Source: Lysobacter concretionis Ko07 = DSM 16239 (GTDB lineage: Bacteria > Pseudomonadota > Gammaproteobacteria > Xanthomonadales > Xanthomonadaceae). From it: a stretch of 64,000 nt of DNA. The first letter of the stretch is position 1; each line of letters starts with the position of its first letter. The notes under the pieces are model-generated. The model was not told the origin of the DNA and did no database searches. It saw nothing but the letters and a program-made list of their open reading frames with translations. This document shows positions 1 through 10,551 of the stretch, piece by piece. A program made the translations under genes and the position numbers. The stretch is from contig NZ_AVPS01000001.1 in the NCBI RefSeq assembly GCF_000768345.1, positions 1-64,000 of the forward strand. The letters are read 5' to 3'.

Positions 1-81
1 TCCTTCCCGAAGCCGAACCCTCCCGCTGTTGTTGTTGCTGTTGCTGCGATGCGGCGTCACCCCCTCGCCTAAACTGTCGCA

Positions 82-927
82 ATGAACCTGATCGATATCG
101 GCGCCAACCTCACCCACGAATCCTTCGACCATGACCGCCATGCCGTGATGCAGCGCGCCCGCGATGCCGGCGTGGTGCAGATGATCGTCACCGGCGCCAG
201 CCGCGAGCACTCGCCGCAGGCGCTGGCACTGGCCCGCGAATACCCCGGCGAACTGTTCGCCACCGCCGGCGTGCACCCCCACCACGCCAGCGAATACACC
301 GCCGAATGCGACGCGGAAATGCGCGTCCTGCACGCCCACCCCGAAGTGGTGGCAGTCGGCGAGTGCGGGCTGGACTACTTCCGCGACTTCTCCCCGCGGC
401 CGGCGCAACGGCGCGCGTTCGAGATGCAACTGCAGATCGCCGTCGACCTTGCCGTCGATGGCATCGGCAAACCCCTGTTCCTGCACCAGCGTGATGCGCA
501 TGACGACTTCATGGCAGTCATGCGCCAGTTCGACGGCCAGCTCGGCCCCGCGGTGGTGCACTGCTTCACCGGCAGCCGCGAGGAACTGTTCGATTACCTC
601 GACCAGGACTGGCACATCGGCATCACCGGCTGGCTCTGCGACGAGCGCCGCGGCCTGCACCTGCGCGAACTGGTGAAGAACATCCCGGCCCACCGGCTGA
701 TGATCGAGACCGACTCGCCCTACCTGCTCCCGCGCACGGTGAAGCCCGCCCCCAGCCACCGCCGCAACGAGCCGATGTACCTGGCCCACATCGTCGAGGA
801 ACTGGCCCGCGACCGCGGCGAGGATGTCACCGTGACCGCCGCCAACAGCACCGCGACCGCGCGTGCGTTTTTCCGCCTGCCGCCAACGCCACCAATGCCG
901 CCGGCAACATTGGCGACTGCTGGCTGA
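82..927 (+). CDS. tatD: TatD family metal-dependent DNase
   Basis: Metal-dependent 3'-5' exonuclease/DNase of the amidohydrolase-type TatD family, cytoplasmic. The 281-residue product follows E. coli TatD closely: N-terminal DIGANLTH, GVHPHH, GECGLDYFRDFS (metal-binding Glu), HQRDAH, HCFTGSREE, GITGWLCDERRG, IETDSPYLLPR and RRNEP appear in the expected order. The last 20 or so residues form an Ala/Pro tail beyond the usual end. The ATG at 82 has a TAAACT -10-like hexamer only about 8 bases upstream (70-75), so the leader is very short or the promoter lies further left. The gene converges on the ABC exporter, with palindromic repeats in the gap. Confidence 0.95.
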   Translation: MNLIDIGANLTHESFDHDRHAVMQRARDAGVVQMIVTGASREHSPQALALAREYPGELFATAGVHPHHASEYTAECDAEMRVLHAHPEVVAVGECGLDYFRDFSPRPAQRRAFEMQLQIAVDLAVDGIGKPLFLHQRDAHDDFMAVMRQFDGQLGPAVVHCFTGSREELFDYLDQDWHIGITGWLCDERRGLHLRELVKNIPAHRLMIETDSPYLLPRTVKPAPSHRRNEPMYLAHIVEELARDRGEDVTVTAANSTATARAFFRLPPTPPMPPATLATAG

Positions 928-976
928 CCCGGCAGATCGACCGGACCAGGGATCGCCGTTGCCGATGCCGCGGCGC

Positions 977-1108
977 GTTCGCGACTCACGTCGCTCCTAC
1001 AAACGACATGGACGGAGCGACCCCGGCTTGCGTAGGAGCGACGTGAGTCGCGACCCGCCGAACCTCCGTGATGATGTACAGGCCGCGGCTGAAGCCGCTC
1101 CTGCGGGT
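977..1108. repeat. REP-like palindrome pair between convergent genes
   Basis: 979-1000 and 1032-1053 are perfect 22-base inverted copies of each other (core GTAGGAGCGACGTGAGTCGC) around a 31-base loop. A related but different half element, GGCTGAAGCCGCTCCTGC, follows at about 1085-1102. This core is the dispersed REP type known from Xanthomonadaceae, typically placed between convergent genes as here (tatD end, permease end). Possible roles are mRNA 3'-end stabilisation or mobilisation by a RAYT transposase encoded elsewhere. No other copy was noticed in the window. Confidence 0.75.
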
Positions 1109-1142
1109 GCCGGACCGGCGATTACAGGTAACGAATCGACGC

Positions 1143-1909
1143 TCAGCTGCGCAGACCGATCCCGCGCTTGAGCAGCCACAGGCTCAGCGTCGTGAGCACC
1201 ACCACGAAGCCCAGCATCAGCGCGTAGGCGATCCACAGCGGCACGTCGCTCACGCCCAGCAAGCCGTAGCGGAACGCGTTGACCATGTAGAAGATCGGGT
1301 TCGCGTGGGTCGCCGCCTGGGCCCAGTCGGGCAGCAGCTTGACCGAATAGAACACGCCGCCCAGATAGGTCAGCGGGGTCAGGATGAAGGTCGGCACGAT
1401 CGCGACGTCGTCGAACTTGGTCGCGAACACCGCGTTGACGAAGCCGGCCAGGGCGAAGATCGTCGCCCCCAGCAGCACCGTGGTGAAGGTCACCAGCGGG
1501 TGCGGGATGTGGACGTCGGTGAACAACGTGGCGATCACCAGCACGATCGCGCCGACCGCGACGCCGCGCACCACCGCGCCGGCCACGTAGCCGCCCAGGA
1601 TCACCCAGTTCGGCATCGGGCTGACCAGCAGTTCCTCGACGAACCGGCTGAACTTGGCGCCGAAGAAGCTGGAGGCGATGTTGCCGTAGCTGTTCTGGAT
1701 CACGCTCATCATCACCAGCCCGGGGACGATGAAATCCATGTAGCCGATGCCATCCATGGTGCCGATCCGCGAGCCGATCAGGCCACCGAAGATCAGGAAG
1801 TACAGGGTCATGGTGATCGCCGGCGGCACCAGGGTCTGGGCCCAGATGCGCAGGATGCGGTGGATCTCGCGGCGGGCGATCGTGCCCAGCGCAACCAGGT
1901 TGGGGTGGC

Positions 1910-1913
<4 letters not shown>
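1143..1913 (-). CDS. yadH: ABC-2 type transporter permease (YadH-like)
   Basis: Inner-membrane permease of an ABC-2 exporter, 256 residues with about six hydrophobic segments. It is collinear with E. coli YadH: RIWAQTLVPPAITMTLYFLI near the N-terminus, SSFFGAKF, PTFILTPLTYLGGVFYS and the C-terminal RGIGLRS are hallmarks of that family. Its ATG overlaps the stop of the upstream ATPase gene (TGATG), so the two are translationally coupled. The substrate is not known from the sequence. Confidence 0.92.
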
Positions 1914-2896
<983 letters not shown>

Positions 2897-2950
2897 CGGA
2901 GGGAGCCTTTGCTGGGGCCTGCGCGCAGGAAGCCGCGCGGCGATCCCAGT

Positions 2951-2956
2951 AGTATA
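2951..2956 (-). promoter_or_regulatory. candidate -10 hexamer for the ABC exporter
   Basis: The minus strand reads TATACT here, about 55 bases upstream of the proposed ATPase start. The same hexamer occurs before gyrB. No convincing -35 was found, so this is a weak call. Confidence 0.35.
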
Positions 2957-3043
2957 GGGGGCTTGGTGGCCGCGCCCTGGCCACGCTGTGTTCCGGCCGC
3001 GCCGGCACGGCAGCCCACCGACCAACGAAGGCCCTACCCACCC

Positions 3044-3811
3044 GTGGCAGTCCAGCATTTCTCCCTGAACCTCGTCTCCCGCCGCATGGTCGCCCCGCAG
3101 GTGGGCCATTACGTGTTCGCCCGCGCCGACGGGCAGCCGCTGCCCTTCATCCCCGGCCAGTTCATCCAGGTGCACTTCCACTACGCCGACGGCACCGCGA
3201 CCAAGCGCAGCTACTCGCTGGCGACGATTCCCGACCCGGTGACCGGCCCCGACAACCTGGTCGAGATCGCCGTCAGCTACGTGCCCGGCGGCGCGGCGAC
3301 GGCGCTGTTCGAGGGTTTGCAGGAGGGCGATGCGATCGATGCGACCGGGCCGTTCGGACGCTTCTGCCTGCTGCCGACCGACACCAACCAGCGCTACCTG
3401 CTGATCGGCACCGGCACCGGCGTGACGCCGTACCGGGCGATGCTGCCGCAGCTGGAGCAGGCGATCGTCGAGCGCAACCTGCAGATCGTGCTGCTGTTCG
3501 GCGCCCGCAATCCGGCCGAGCTGCTGTACGGCGACGAGTTCCGCGCCTTCGCCGATCGCCACCCGGCCAACTTCCGCTTCCTGCCGTGCTTCTCGCGCGA
3601 GCTGCCCGCGCCGGGATCGCCGCACGCGCACGCCGACATGCGCCACGGCTACGTGCAGCAGTTCCTGGCCGAATTCGCGCCGGACACCCGCACCGACATC
3701 GCCTACCTGTGCGGCAACCCGAACATGGTCGACACCTGTTTCGAGGCCCTCAAGGACGCCGGCCTGGAAGTGCGCCAGATCCGGCGCGAAAAGTACGTCT
3801 CCTCGAAGTAG
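3044..3811 (+). CDS. fpr: ferredoxin--NADP reductase
   Basis: FAD-containing reductase that exchanges electrons between NADPH and ferredoxin/flavodoxin, cytoplasmic. The 255-residue product has the FAD motif KRSYSLAT (R-x-Y-S type), the NADP-binding LIGTGTGVTPYRAM, and ends in EKYVSSK, the ending seen in Xanthomonas homologues. The frame is open far upstream; the GTG at 3044 gives VAVQHFSLNLVSRRM, matching the length and start of the family. It is divergent from the YadG-like ATPase gene. Confidence 0.92.
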   Translation: MAVQHFSLNLVSRRMVAPQVGHYVFARADGQPLPFIPGQFIQVHFHYADGTATKRSYSLATIPDPVTGPDNLVEIAVSYVPGGAATALFEGLQEGDAIDATGPFGRFCLLPTDTNQRYLLIGTGTGVTPYRAMLPQLEQAIVERNLQIVLLFGARNPAELLYGDEFRAFADRHPANFRFLPCFSRELPAPGSPHAHADMRHGYVQQFLAEFAPDTRTDIAYLCGNPNMVDTCFEALKDAGLEVRQIRREKYVSSK

Positions 3812-4102
3812 ACGCCCGCGTTGTCATCGCACCGCCGGCAGGACGCCAGCCATGATCGCCAGCACTCCGGCTGCTCAAGCCGCGACTCCCGACCGGGACA
3901 TTTGTCACGTTTTCCGTCCCCGCCGCGTCTGTCATCCTGACCGGCGCGCCGCGGCGTGGGTCACGTGCGGGGCTCGACACGTGCACCCGGCATGCCACCG
4001 GTTCCGGCTTCGCCCGGCGGACGTCGGCATGCCGATTCCACCTCACTTTTCTGTTTCCGCCGCACCGCTCCATCGCACAGGTTCCGCCACCAGGGAGAGA
4101 TC

Positions 4103-5647
4103 ATGCGCAACACCGGAATATTGACCGTCGCGGTTGCAACGACATTCGCGGCGACACTGCTGCTGGCAGGTTGCCAGCCACCCGCCGACGGACAGGCGGG
4201 CCGGAAGGACACGGACGCGACCGACAGCACCCGCCATTTCGGCACGATCGCGTTCGAGCCCTGCTCGCTGGCCAGCGTTGACGGCGGCCTGACCACCGAA
4301 GCCCAGTGCGGCACCTTGCAGGTCGCGGAAAACCCGGCCGACACCGACGGTCGCCAGATCGACTTGAACATCGCCTGGCTGCCGGCATCCCGTGGCAGCG
4401 GTACCGGCGACCCGGTGTTCTTTCTTGCCGGCGGTCCCGGCCAGGCCGCCACCGAGCACGCCGCCACCGTCGCGATGACCCTCAACGAGGTCGGCAAGCA
4501 GCGCGACATCATCCTCATCGACCAGCGCGGCACCGGGAAATCCCATCCGCTGGACTGCCGCGACGCCGACGGCAATCCGCTGAAGATGGACGAGAGCGCC
4601 GCCCCGAGCGAGTCCCAGCTGGTCGCGTTCGCCAGCCGGTGCGCGCAGGGCCTGCAGGGCCGCGCCGACCCGCGCTTCTACACCACCACCGACGCGGTGC
4701 GCGACCTGGACAGCGTGCGCGCCGCACTGGGCGTGGCGCAGATCAACCTGGTCGGGGTGTCCTACGGCACCCGCGTCGCCCAGCACTACGCCGCGACCTG
4801 GCCGCAGCACACCCGCAGCGTCGTGCTCGACGGCGTGGCGCCCAATTCGCTGGTGGTCGGCGGCGAGTTCGCCCAGACCCTGGAGGACGCGCTCGGCCTG
4901 CAATCGGCCCAGTGCCGGGAACTGCCGGCCTGCCGCGCACGCTACCCGGTCGACATGCGCGAGCAGCTGCGCGCGGTGATGGACCACCTCGAAGCCACGC
5001 CGGTCGAGGTCGAGTACCGCGATTCGCGCACCAACGAGGCCCGCCGCGACACTGTCACCGCCGATGCGGTCGGCGGCCTGGCCTTCATGTTCTCGTACCT
5101 GCCGCAGACCGCCTCGCTGTTGCCGTTGATGATCGACGAGGCCGCGCGCGGCCGCTACGCGCCGTTGATGTCGCTGGTGCAGATGAGCGGCGACAGCATG
5201 CAGGCCCAGATGACCCGCGGCATGCAGTGGTCGGTGCTGTGCGCGGAGGATGCCGGCCGCTACGTGCCCGATCCGGCGGCGGCCGCCACGATCATCGGCC
5301 CCGACGTGGCGAAACTGTTCTTCGCGCCCTGCTCGGTCTGGCCGCACGGCCAGGCGCCGGAAGGTTTCCACCGGCCGTTCACCTCGGACCTGCCGGTGCT
5401 GCTGCTGTCGGGCGAACTCGATCCGGTGACCCCGCCGCGCTACGGCGAGCAGGTCGTGCAGCACCTGCCCAACGGCCGCCACCTGGTGCTGCGCGGACAG
5501 GGACACAACGTCTCCGCGACCGGCTGCATGCCCAAGCTGCTGGGCCAGTTCATCGAGAGCGCGGACGCCAGGGGGCTGGACGCCAGCTGCCTGGACAGCC
5601 TGAGCTACGTGCCGCCGTTCATGCACTTCAATGGCTGGTCGCCATGA
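4103..5647 (+). CDS. secreted S33-family peptidase lipoprotein (tripeptidyl aminopeptidase-like)
   Basis: Alpha/beta-hydrolase exopeptidase of the S33/TAP group, probably cleaving short N-terminal peptides outside the cytoplasm. The 514-residue product starts with a lipoprotein signal ending in LLLAGC (Cys about residue 24). Domain order: oxyanion segment FFLAGGPGQAA, nucleophile elbow GVSYGTR, then the C-terminal TAP-like segment with LLLLSGELDPVTPP (Asp) and GQGHNVSATGC (His), so the triad is complete. A strong Shine-Dalgarno GGGAGAG precedes ATG 4103. The 291-base gap before it shows no gene. Confidence 0.88.
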   Translation: MRNTGILTVAVATTFAATLLLAGCQPPADGQAGRKDTDATDSTRHFGTIAFEPCSLASVDGGLTTEAQCGTLQVAENPADTDGRQIDLNIAWLPASRGSGTGDPVFFLAGGPGQAATEHAATVAMTLNEVGKQRDIILIDQRGTGKSHPLDCRDADGNPLKMDESAAPSESQLVAFASRCAQGLQGRADPRFYTTTDAVRDLDSVRAALGVAQINLVGVSYGTRVAQHYAATWPQHTRSVVLDGVAPNSLVVGGEFAQTLEDALGLQSAQCRELPACRARYPVDMREQLRAVMDHLEATPVEVEYRDSRTNEARRDTVTADAVGGLAFMFSYLPQTASLLPLMIDEAARGRYAPLMSLVQMSGDSMQAQMTRGMQWSVLCAEDAGRYVPDPAAAATIIGPDVAKLFFAPCSVWPHGQAPEGFHRPFTSDLPVLLLSGELDPVTPPRYGEQVVQHLPNGRHLVLRGQGHNVSATGCMPKLLGQFIESADARGLDASCLDSLSYVPPFMHFNGWSP

Positions 5648-5714
5648 GCGCCTACGTCCGGTCCGCCTCATTCGATCCGATCCGCGCACGCCGCGTCCCC
5701 GTACGGAGCCAGCC

Positions 5715-6457
<743 letters not shown>

Positions 6458-6461
<4 letters not shown>

Positions 6462-7690
6462 GCACGACCGCAACCACGCCCGACGCGCATCCTCGCGCGG
6501 GCACCTTCGCCGCCCTGTGGTCGGTGATGCGCAAGGAACTGCGCGATTTCTCCCGCGACCGCCGCACCCTCGCCCTGACCCTGCTGATGGGCCCGCTGCT
6601 GTACCCGGTGCTGATGCTCGGCATGGGATCGCTGGCCGAGAACCGCGCCCGCACCCAGCTCGACAAGGTCCTGGAAGTCCCGGTGCTGGGCGCCGAACGC
6701 GCGCCGAACCTGGTCGCCTTCCTCGCCACCCGCGGCATCAAGGCGATCGATCCGCCGGCGGATAGTGACGGTGGCATCGACGCCGGGATCCGCTCGCAGG
6801 ACATCGACGTCGCACTGGCGATCGACGCGGACTTCGATGCGGACTGGAAGGCCGGCCGCCCGGCACGGGTCGAGATGATCCTCGACAGCACCCGGCGCAA
6901 CGCCGAGATCCCGGTCCAGCGTCTGCAGACCGCGTTGACCGGCTACGGCAGCCAGGTTGGTGCGCTGCGTCTGTATGCGCGGGGTATCGACGCCTCGATC
7001 ATGCAGCCGATCGCACTGGGCAGTCGCGATCTGGCGACAGAGGAGGCCAAACGCGGTCTGCTGATGTCGCTGATGCTGCCGTACCTGCTGATCCTGATGT
7101 CGTTCCTGGGTGGCGCCTACCTGATCATGGACGCGACCGCCGGCGAACGGGAGCGGCAGTCGCTGGAGCCGTTGCTGGCCACACCCGCCTCGCGCGGCGC
7201 GATCGTCAGCGGCAAGATCGCGGCGGCGTGCACAATCGGCATCATCTCGCTGCTGCTGATCCTGCTGGCCTTCAAGCTCAGCGCGCAGTTCGCCGGCAAC
7301 ATGGCGGACATGCTCGATGTGAGCTTCGCCGCGATCGCCAAACTGCTGCTGATCCTGCTGCCGATGCTGTTCATCGGCACCACGCTGCTGACCTTCCTGT
7401 CGGCCGCTTCCAAGAGCATGAAGGAAGCGCAGAGCCACATGACCTGGCTGATGCTGCTGCCGATGCTGCCGATCCTGGTGCTGGCGGTGAACCCGCTGAA
7501 GTCGGAGCTGTGGCAGTACGCGGTACCGTTCCTGGCCCAGAACCAGCTGATCCAGAAGGTGATCCGCGCCGAGGTCATCGGCGCCGACGTGTGGACGGTG
7601 TACCTGGTCGCCGGCCTGGGGCTGTCGGCGTTGCTGTGGTTTGCCGCGGTGCGTCGATACCATCAGGAGAAGCTGGCGATATCGGGCTGA
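6458..7690 (+). CDS. natB: ABC transporter permease (NatB-like)
   Basis: Membrane subunit of the exporter. The 410-residue protein has an N-terminal helix (about residues 40-60), a periplasmic domain of about 170 residues, then a block of five or six transmembrane helices from about residue 205 containing TAGERERQSLEPLLATPASR. That motif and layout are typical of ABC-2 NatB/CcmB-like permeases. Translation is coupled to natA by a 4-base overlap. Confidence 0.9.
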
Positions 7691-7810
7691 CCCAGGCGCG
7701 GCCGGTGCAGACGGGTTGACAGCCTTTCCTGTTCTGTTGCCTGGAAGGGCGATACCTGAAGGCATGCGGCTGTGGCTGTCACTCGTCACGCGGAGCCGGC
7801 CCGACAACAA

Positions 7811-7844
7811 CGACACCCGCCGATCTCCCCATCGGCAGGTGTCG
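7811..7844 (-). terminator. hairpin after the TonB-domain lipoprotein gene
   Basis: CGACACCCGCCGAT pairs with ATCGGCAGGTGTCG around the loop CTCCCC; one C/A mismatch interrupts a roughly 13-bp stem. It lies immediately downstream of the stop at 7851 on the minus strand. There is no uridine run, only a T/G-rich tail, so termination is likely but weak. Confidence 0.45.
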
Positions 7845-7850
7845 GCACAA

Positions 7851-8879
7851 TCAACCGCCGCCGCTGGGATTGAAGGCGATCGTGCGGCGCGTGGTCACCG
7901 GTTCGGGCAACGGCTGGAAGCGCCAGCGCTGCACCGCATCCAGCGCCGCCCGGTCGAACACGCGCCGCGGCTCGGCGTTCACCACCCGCGCCGATGTCAC
8001 CGACCCGTCCGTGCCCACGGTGAACTCGACCTGCACTTCGCCCGACTGGCCGGCGCGCAGCGCATCGCGCGGGAACTGCGGCGCGGGCGTCGACAGCGGC
8101 CGCAGATCGGCGGCCGTCGGTCGCGCGGGAGCGGCACGCACCGGAGCCGGGGCCGGCTTGGCCGCTTCTGCGGCGCGGCGTTCGGCCGCCTGCTTCTCGG
8201 CCGCGGCGGCGGCTTCCGCGGCAGCCTTGTCGGCGGCCTGCTTCTCGACCAGTGCCTTGGCGGCCTGTTCCTGCTGCTGTTTCTGGTCGACCAGGCGCTG
8301 GCGTTCCAGCTCGGCCTGCTTGATCGCCTGCTGCTCGGCGGTCACCTGCTGCTGCGCCGCGCGCTCGACCACCGCCTGCTGGCGACTCTCGATGCTGGCC
8401 TTCAGGCGCGCCAGCGCCGGATGCTGCGGCTCGGCCCGTTCCAGCAACGCCGCCAGGCGCTGGGCTTCGCCAAAGTCCTCGCGGTTGATGCTCTGCTCGG
8501 TCGCGATCACGGTCATCGGCAACAGGTCGGTCAGCGCGCTCGACACGCCGGCGTCGCCGGGCGATTTGTCGCGCAACGCCAGATAGAACTCGACCGCGTT
8601 GTCGCCGGCCGGCGCATACAGGCGATTGTCGCCGTAGGCCTTGCGCGCGGCGGCACGCAGTTCGTCCTGGCCCATCGCCTGCACGGCATCGGAGACCGCG
8701 GTCTCCGCGGTCGGCGCCGGCTCGGCCACCGCGGGAGCGGCGGCGGGCGTGGCCGCATCGGGTGCGGGCTGGTCGTTGCCGCAGGCACTCAATCCCAGCC
8801 CGAGGGCCAGCACCAGCGACAATGTGGAAAGGGTGGACAACCGGCACGATTGCCGGGTTTGCGGATACACAACGGTCAT
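7851..8879 (-). CDS. lipoprotein with C-terminal TonB domain
   Basis: 342-residue predicted lipoprotein: signal segment ending in LSAC (Cys 33), an Ala/Pro linker, a helical region, a long Gln/Glu/Ala-rich coiled coil (about residues 145-235), then a TonB C-terminal domain (about 260-342) with FPRDALRAGQSGEVQVEF and RRVFDRAALDAVQRWRF. TonB normally has an inner-membrane helix that contacts ExbBD; here the anchor is a lipid-modified Cys, so classical energy transduction is unlikely. It may instead bind envelope partners through its TonB fold. ATG 8879 has the ribosome site AGGGGAG 8 bases upstream. It is a single gene downstream of mnmE. Confidence 0.8.
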   Translation of the reverse strand: MTVVYPQTRQSCRLSTLSTLSLVLALGLGLSACGNDQPAPDAATPAAAPAVAEPAPTAETAVSDAVQAMGQDELRAAARKAYGDNRLYAPAGDNAVEFYLALRDKSPGDAGVSSALTDLLPMTVIATEQSINREDFGEAQRLAALLERAEPQHPALARLKASIESRQQAVVERAAQQQVTAEQQAIKQAELERQRLVDQKQQQEQAAKALVEKQAADKAAAEAAAAAEKQAAERRAAEAAKPAPAPVRAAPARPTAADLRPLSTPAPQFPRDALRAGQSGEVQVEFTVGTDGSVTSARVVNAEPRRVFDRAALDAVQRWRFQPLPEPVTTRRTIAFNPSGGG

Positions 8880-9042
8880 TGGCGGAACTCCCCTGAAGTG
8901 CGCCCTCGTGGGCGCACGCGCACAAGGACGCGACAGCGCGGCCTGTTTGTCAAGCGTTTCGTCGGCGCCGCTGCCGCCCAGGACGGCGGCGGGCGGCGCT
9001 GAAACACGGCCGAAACACGATGGTTGCCGCGTTTCGCACGGC

Positions 9043-10407
9043 TTATTTGCCGATGCAGAAACTGGAAAAAATATGCCCCAGCAGATCGTCGGCGCGGACG
9101 CGGCCGGTGATCTCGCCGAGCGCATCGTGGCTGGCACGCAAGGCCTCGGCGGCCAGTTCAAGCGCCTCGTGATCGAGCTGGCCGCGCGCATCGGCCAGTT
9201 CCGAACGGGCGCGCAGCAACGCATCCACATGCCGTGCGCGGGCGGTAAACGCGCCTTCGCCGGCATCGGCCGCCTCGCCGATCGCCAGCTCGCGCAAGCG
9301 GGCGTGGAACGCCTCGATCCCCGCGCCGGTGCGGGCAGACAGCAGCAACGGGGATTCGCGCGCGTCGGTTGCCGGCATCGGGCCGTCTTCCAGCAGGTCG
9401 GCCTTGTTGTGCAGCCACAGCGTGCGCGGCACGTCGCGGATCGCATCGGCGACCGCAGCGGTACCGGCCTCCGGATCGCGCGCGTCGAGCACCACGATCG
9501 CCAGGTCGGCGCGCTGCAACTCCTCGCTGGCCCGGCGCATGCCTTCGCGTTCGATCACGTCGCCGCCCTCGCGCAGGCCGGCGGTATCGACCAGGGTCAG
9601 TTCGACGCCATCGACGCGCACCACTTCGTGCAGCAGGTCGCGGGTGGTGCCGGCGATGTCGGTGACGATCGCGCGGTCGCTGCCGGCCAGCAGGTTGAGC
9701 AGCGAGCTCTTGCCGGCGTTGGGCGGGCCGACGATCACCGCGTGCAGGCCGTCGCGCAGCCGGCGACCGCGTTGCGCGGCGGCCAGCAACTGGTCGAGCT
9801 CGGTCGCCACCCGGTCGAAGTCCGCACGCAGCGCGTCGCCGCCGAGCGTGTCCAGCGGCTCGTCGGCAAAATCGATCGCGGCCTCGACGTGCACGCGGAT
9901 CGCGAGCAGCCCGGCGGCGATCGCCTCGACCCGGCGCGAGAACTCGCCGTCCAGTGCACGCCGCGCCGCACGCGCCGCACGCACGTCGCCGGCGGCGATC
10001 AGGTCGGCCACGGCCTCGGCCTGGGCGAGGTCGAGGCGGCCTTCCAGGAACGCGCGTTCGCTGAACTCGCCGGGCCGCGCATGCCGCGCGCCCAACGCGC
10101 AGGCGCGTGCCAGCACGGCCTGCAGCACGGCCTGCCCGCCATGACCCTGCAGCTCGACCACGTCCTCACCGGTGTAGCTGGCGGGGGCGGCGAAATACAG
10201 CGCGATGCCATCATCGATGGCCTCGCCATCGGCATCGCCGAAACGCACATGGTGCGCATGGCGCGCGGTCAGGCGACGGGCGCAGATCGTCTCGCCGATC
10301 GCCCGCGCGTGCGGCCCCGACAGGCGCACGATGCCGACCCCGCCCGCGCCGGGGGCGGTGGCGATGGCCGCGATGGTGTCTCGATCTGCCACGGAGTCGT
10401 TCCTCAT
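9043..10407 (-). CDS. mnmE: tRNA modification GTPase MnmE
   Basis: GTPase that, with MnmG, installs cmnm5 groups at wobble uridine 34 of certain tRNAs. The 454-residue product has the formyl-THF-binding N-domain ([20 protein letters not shown]), a helical middle, an inserted G domain (G1 [10 protein letters not shown]3 DTAGL, G4 NKAD) and the invariant C-terminal FCIGK with the catalytic Cys. ATG 10407 is used; a GTG five codons later (10392) would start directly at the conserved domain and is possible. Its partner mnmG begins at 62596. Confidence 0.96.
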   Translation of the reverse strand: MRNDSVADRDTIAAIATAPGAGGVGIVRLSGPHARAIGETICARRLTARHAHHVRFGDADGEAIDDGIALYFAAPASYTGEDVVELQGHGGQAVLQAVLARACALGARHARPGEFSERAFLEGRLDLAQAEAVADLIAAGDVRAARAARRALDGEFSRRVEAIAAGLLAIRVHVEAAIDFADEPLDTLGGDALRADFDRVATELDQLLAAAQRGRRLRDGLHAVIVGPPNAGKSSLLNLLAGSDRAIVTDIAGTTRDLLHEVVRVDGVELTLVDTAGLREGGDVIEREGMRRASEELQRADLAIVVLDARDPEAGTAAVADAIRDVPRTLWLHNKADLLEDGPMPATDARESPLLLSARTGAGIEAFHARLRELAIGEAADAGEGAFTARARHVDALLRARSELADARGQLDHEALELAAEALRASHDALGEITGRVRADDLLGHIFSSFCIGK

Positions 10408-10508
10408 GCGTGCGGTTGCCAACGTGCCCGCCGTGCCGCCGCCAGTTTGCCGCAATCCGCCACCGCGCCCGGCGTGGACTGTCGCGGTGGCACGGACACA
10501 AAGCAGAA

Positions 10509-10527
10509 GCCCGCCGGATCGGCGGGC
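10509..10527 (-). terminator. hairpin between yidC and mnmE
   Basis: GCCCGCC, loop GGATC, GGCGGGC forms a perfect 7-bp GC stem about 25 bases past the yidC stop. Read on the minus strand it is followed by a T-rich stretch (TTCTGCTTTG). It may terminate or attenuate transcription entering mnmE. Confidence 0.45.
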
Positions 10528-10551
10528 CCCTGCGTGCCGGTCAGGGCCGGA

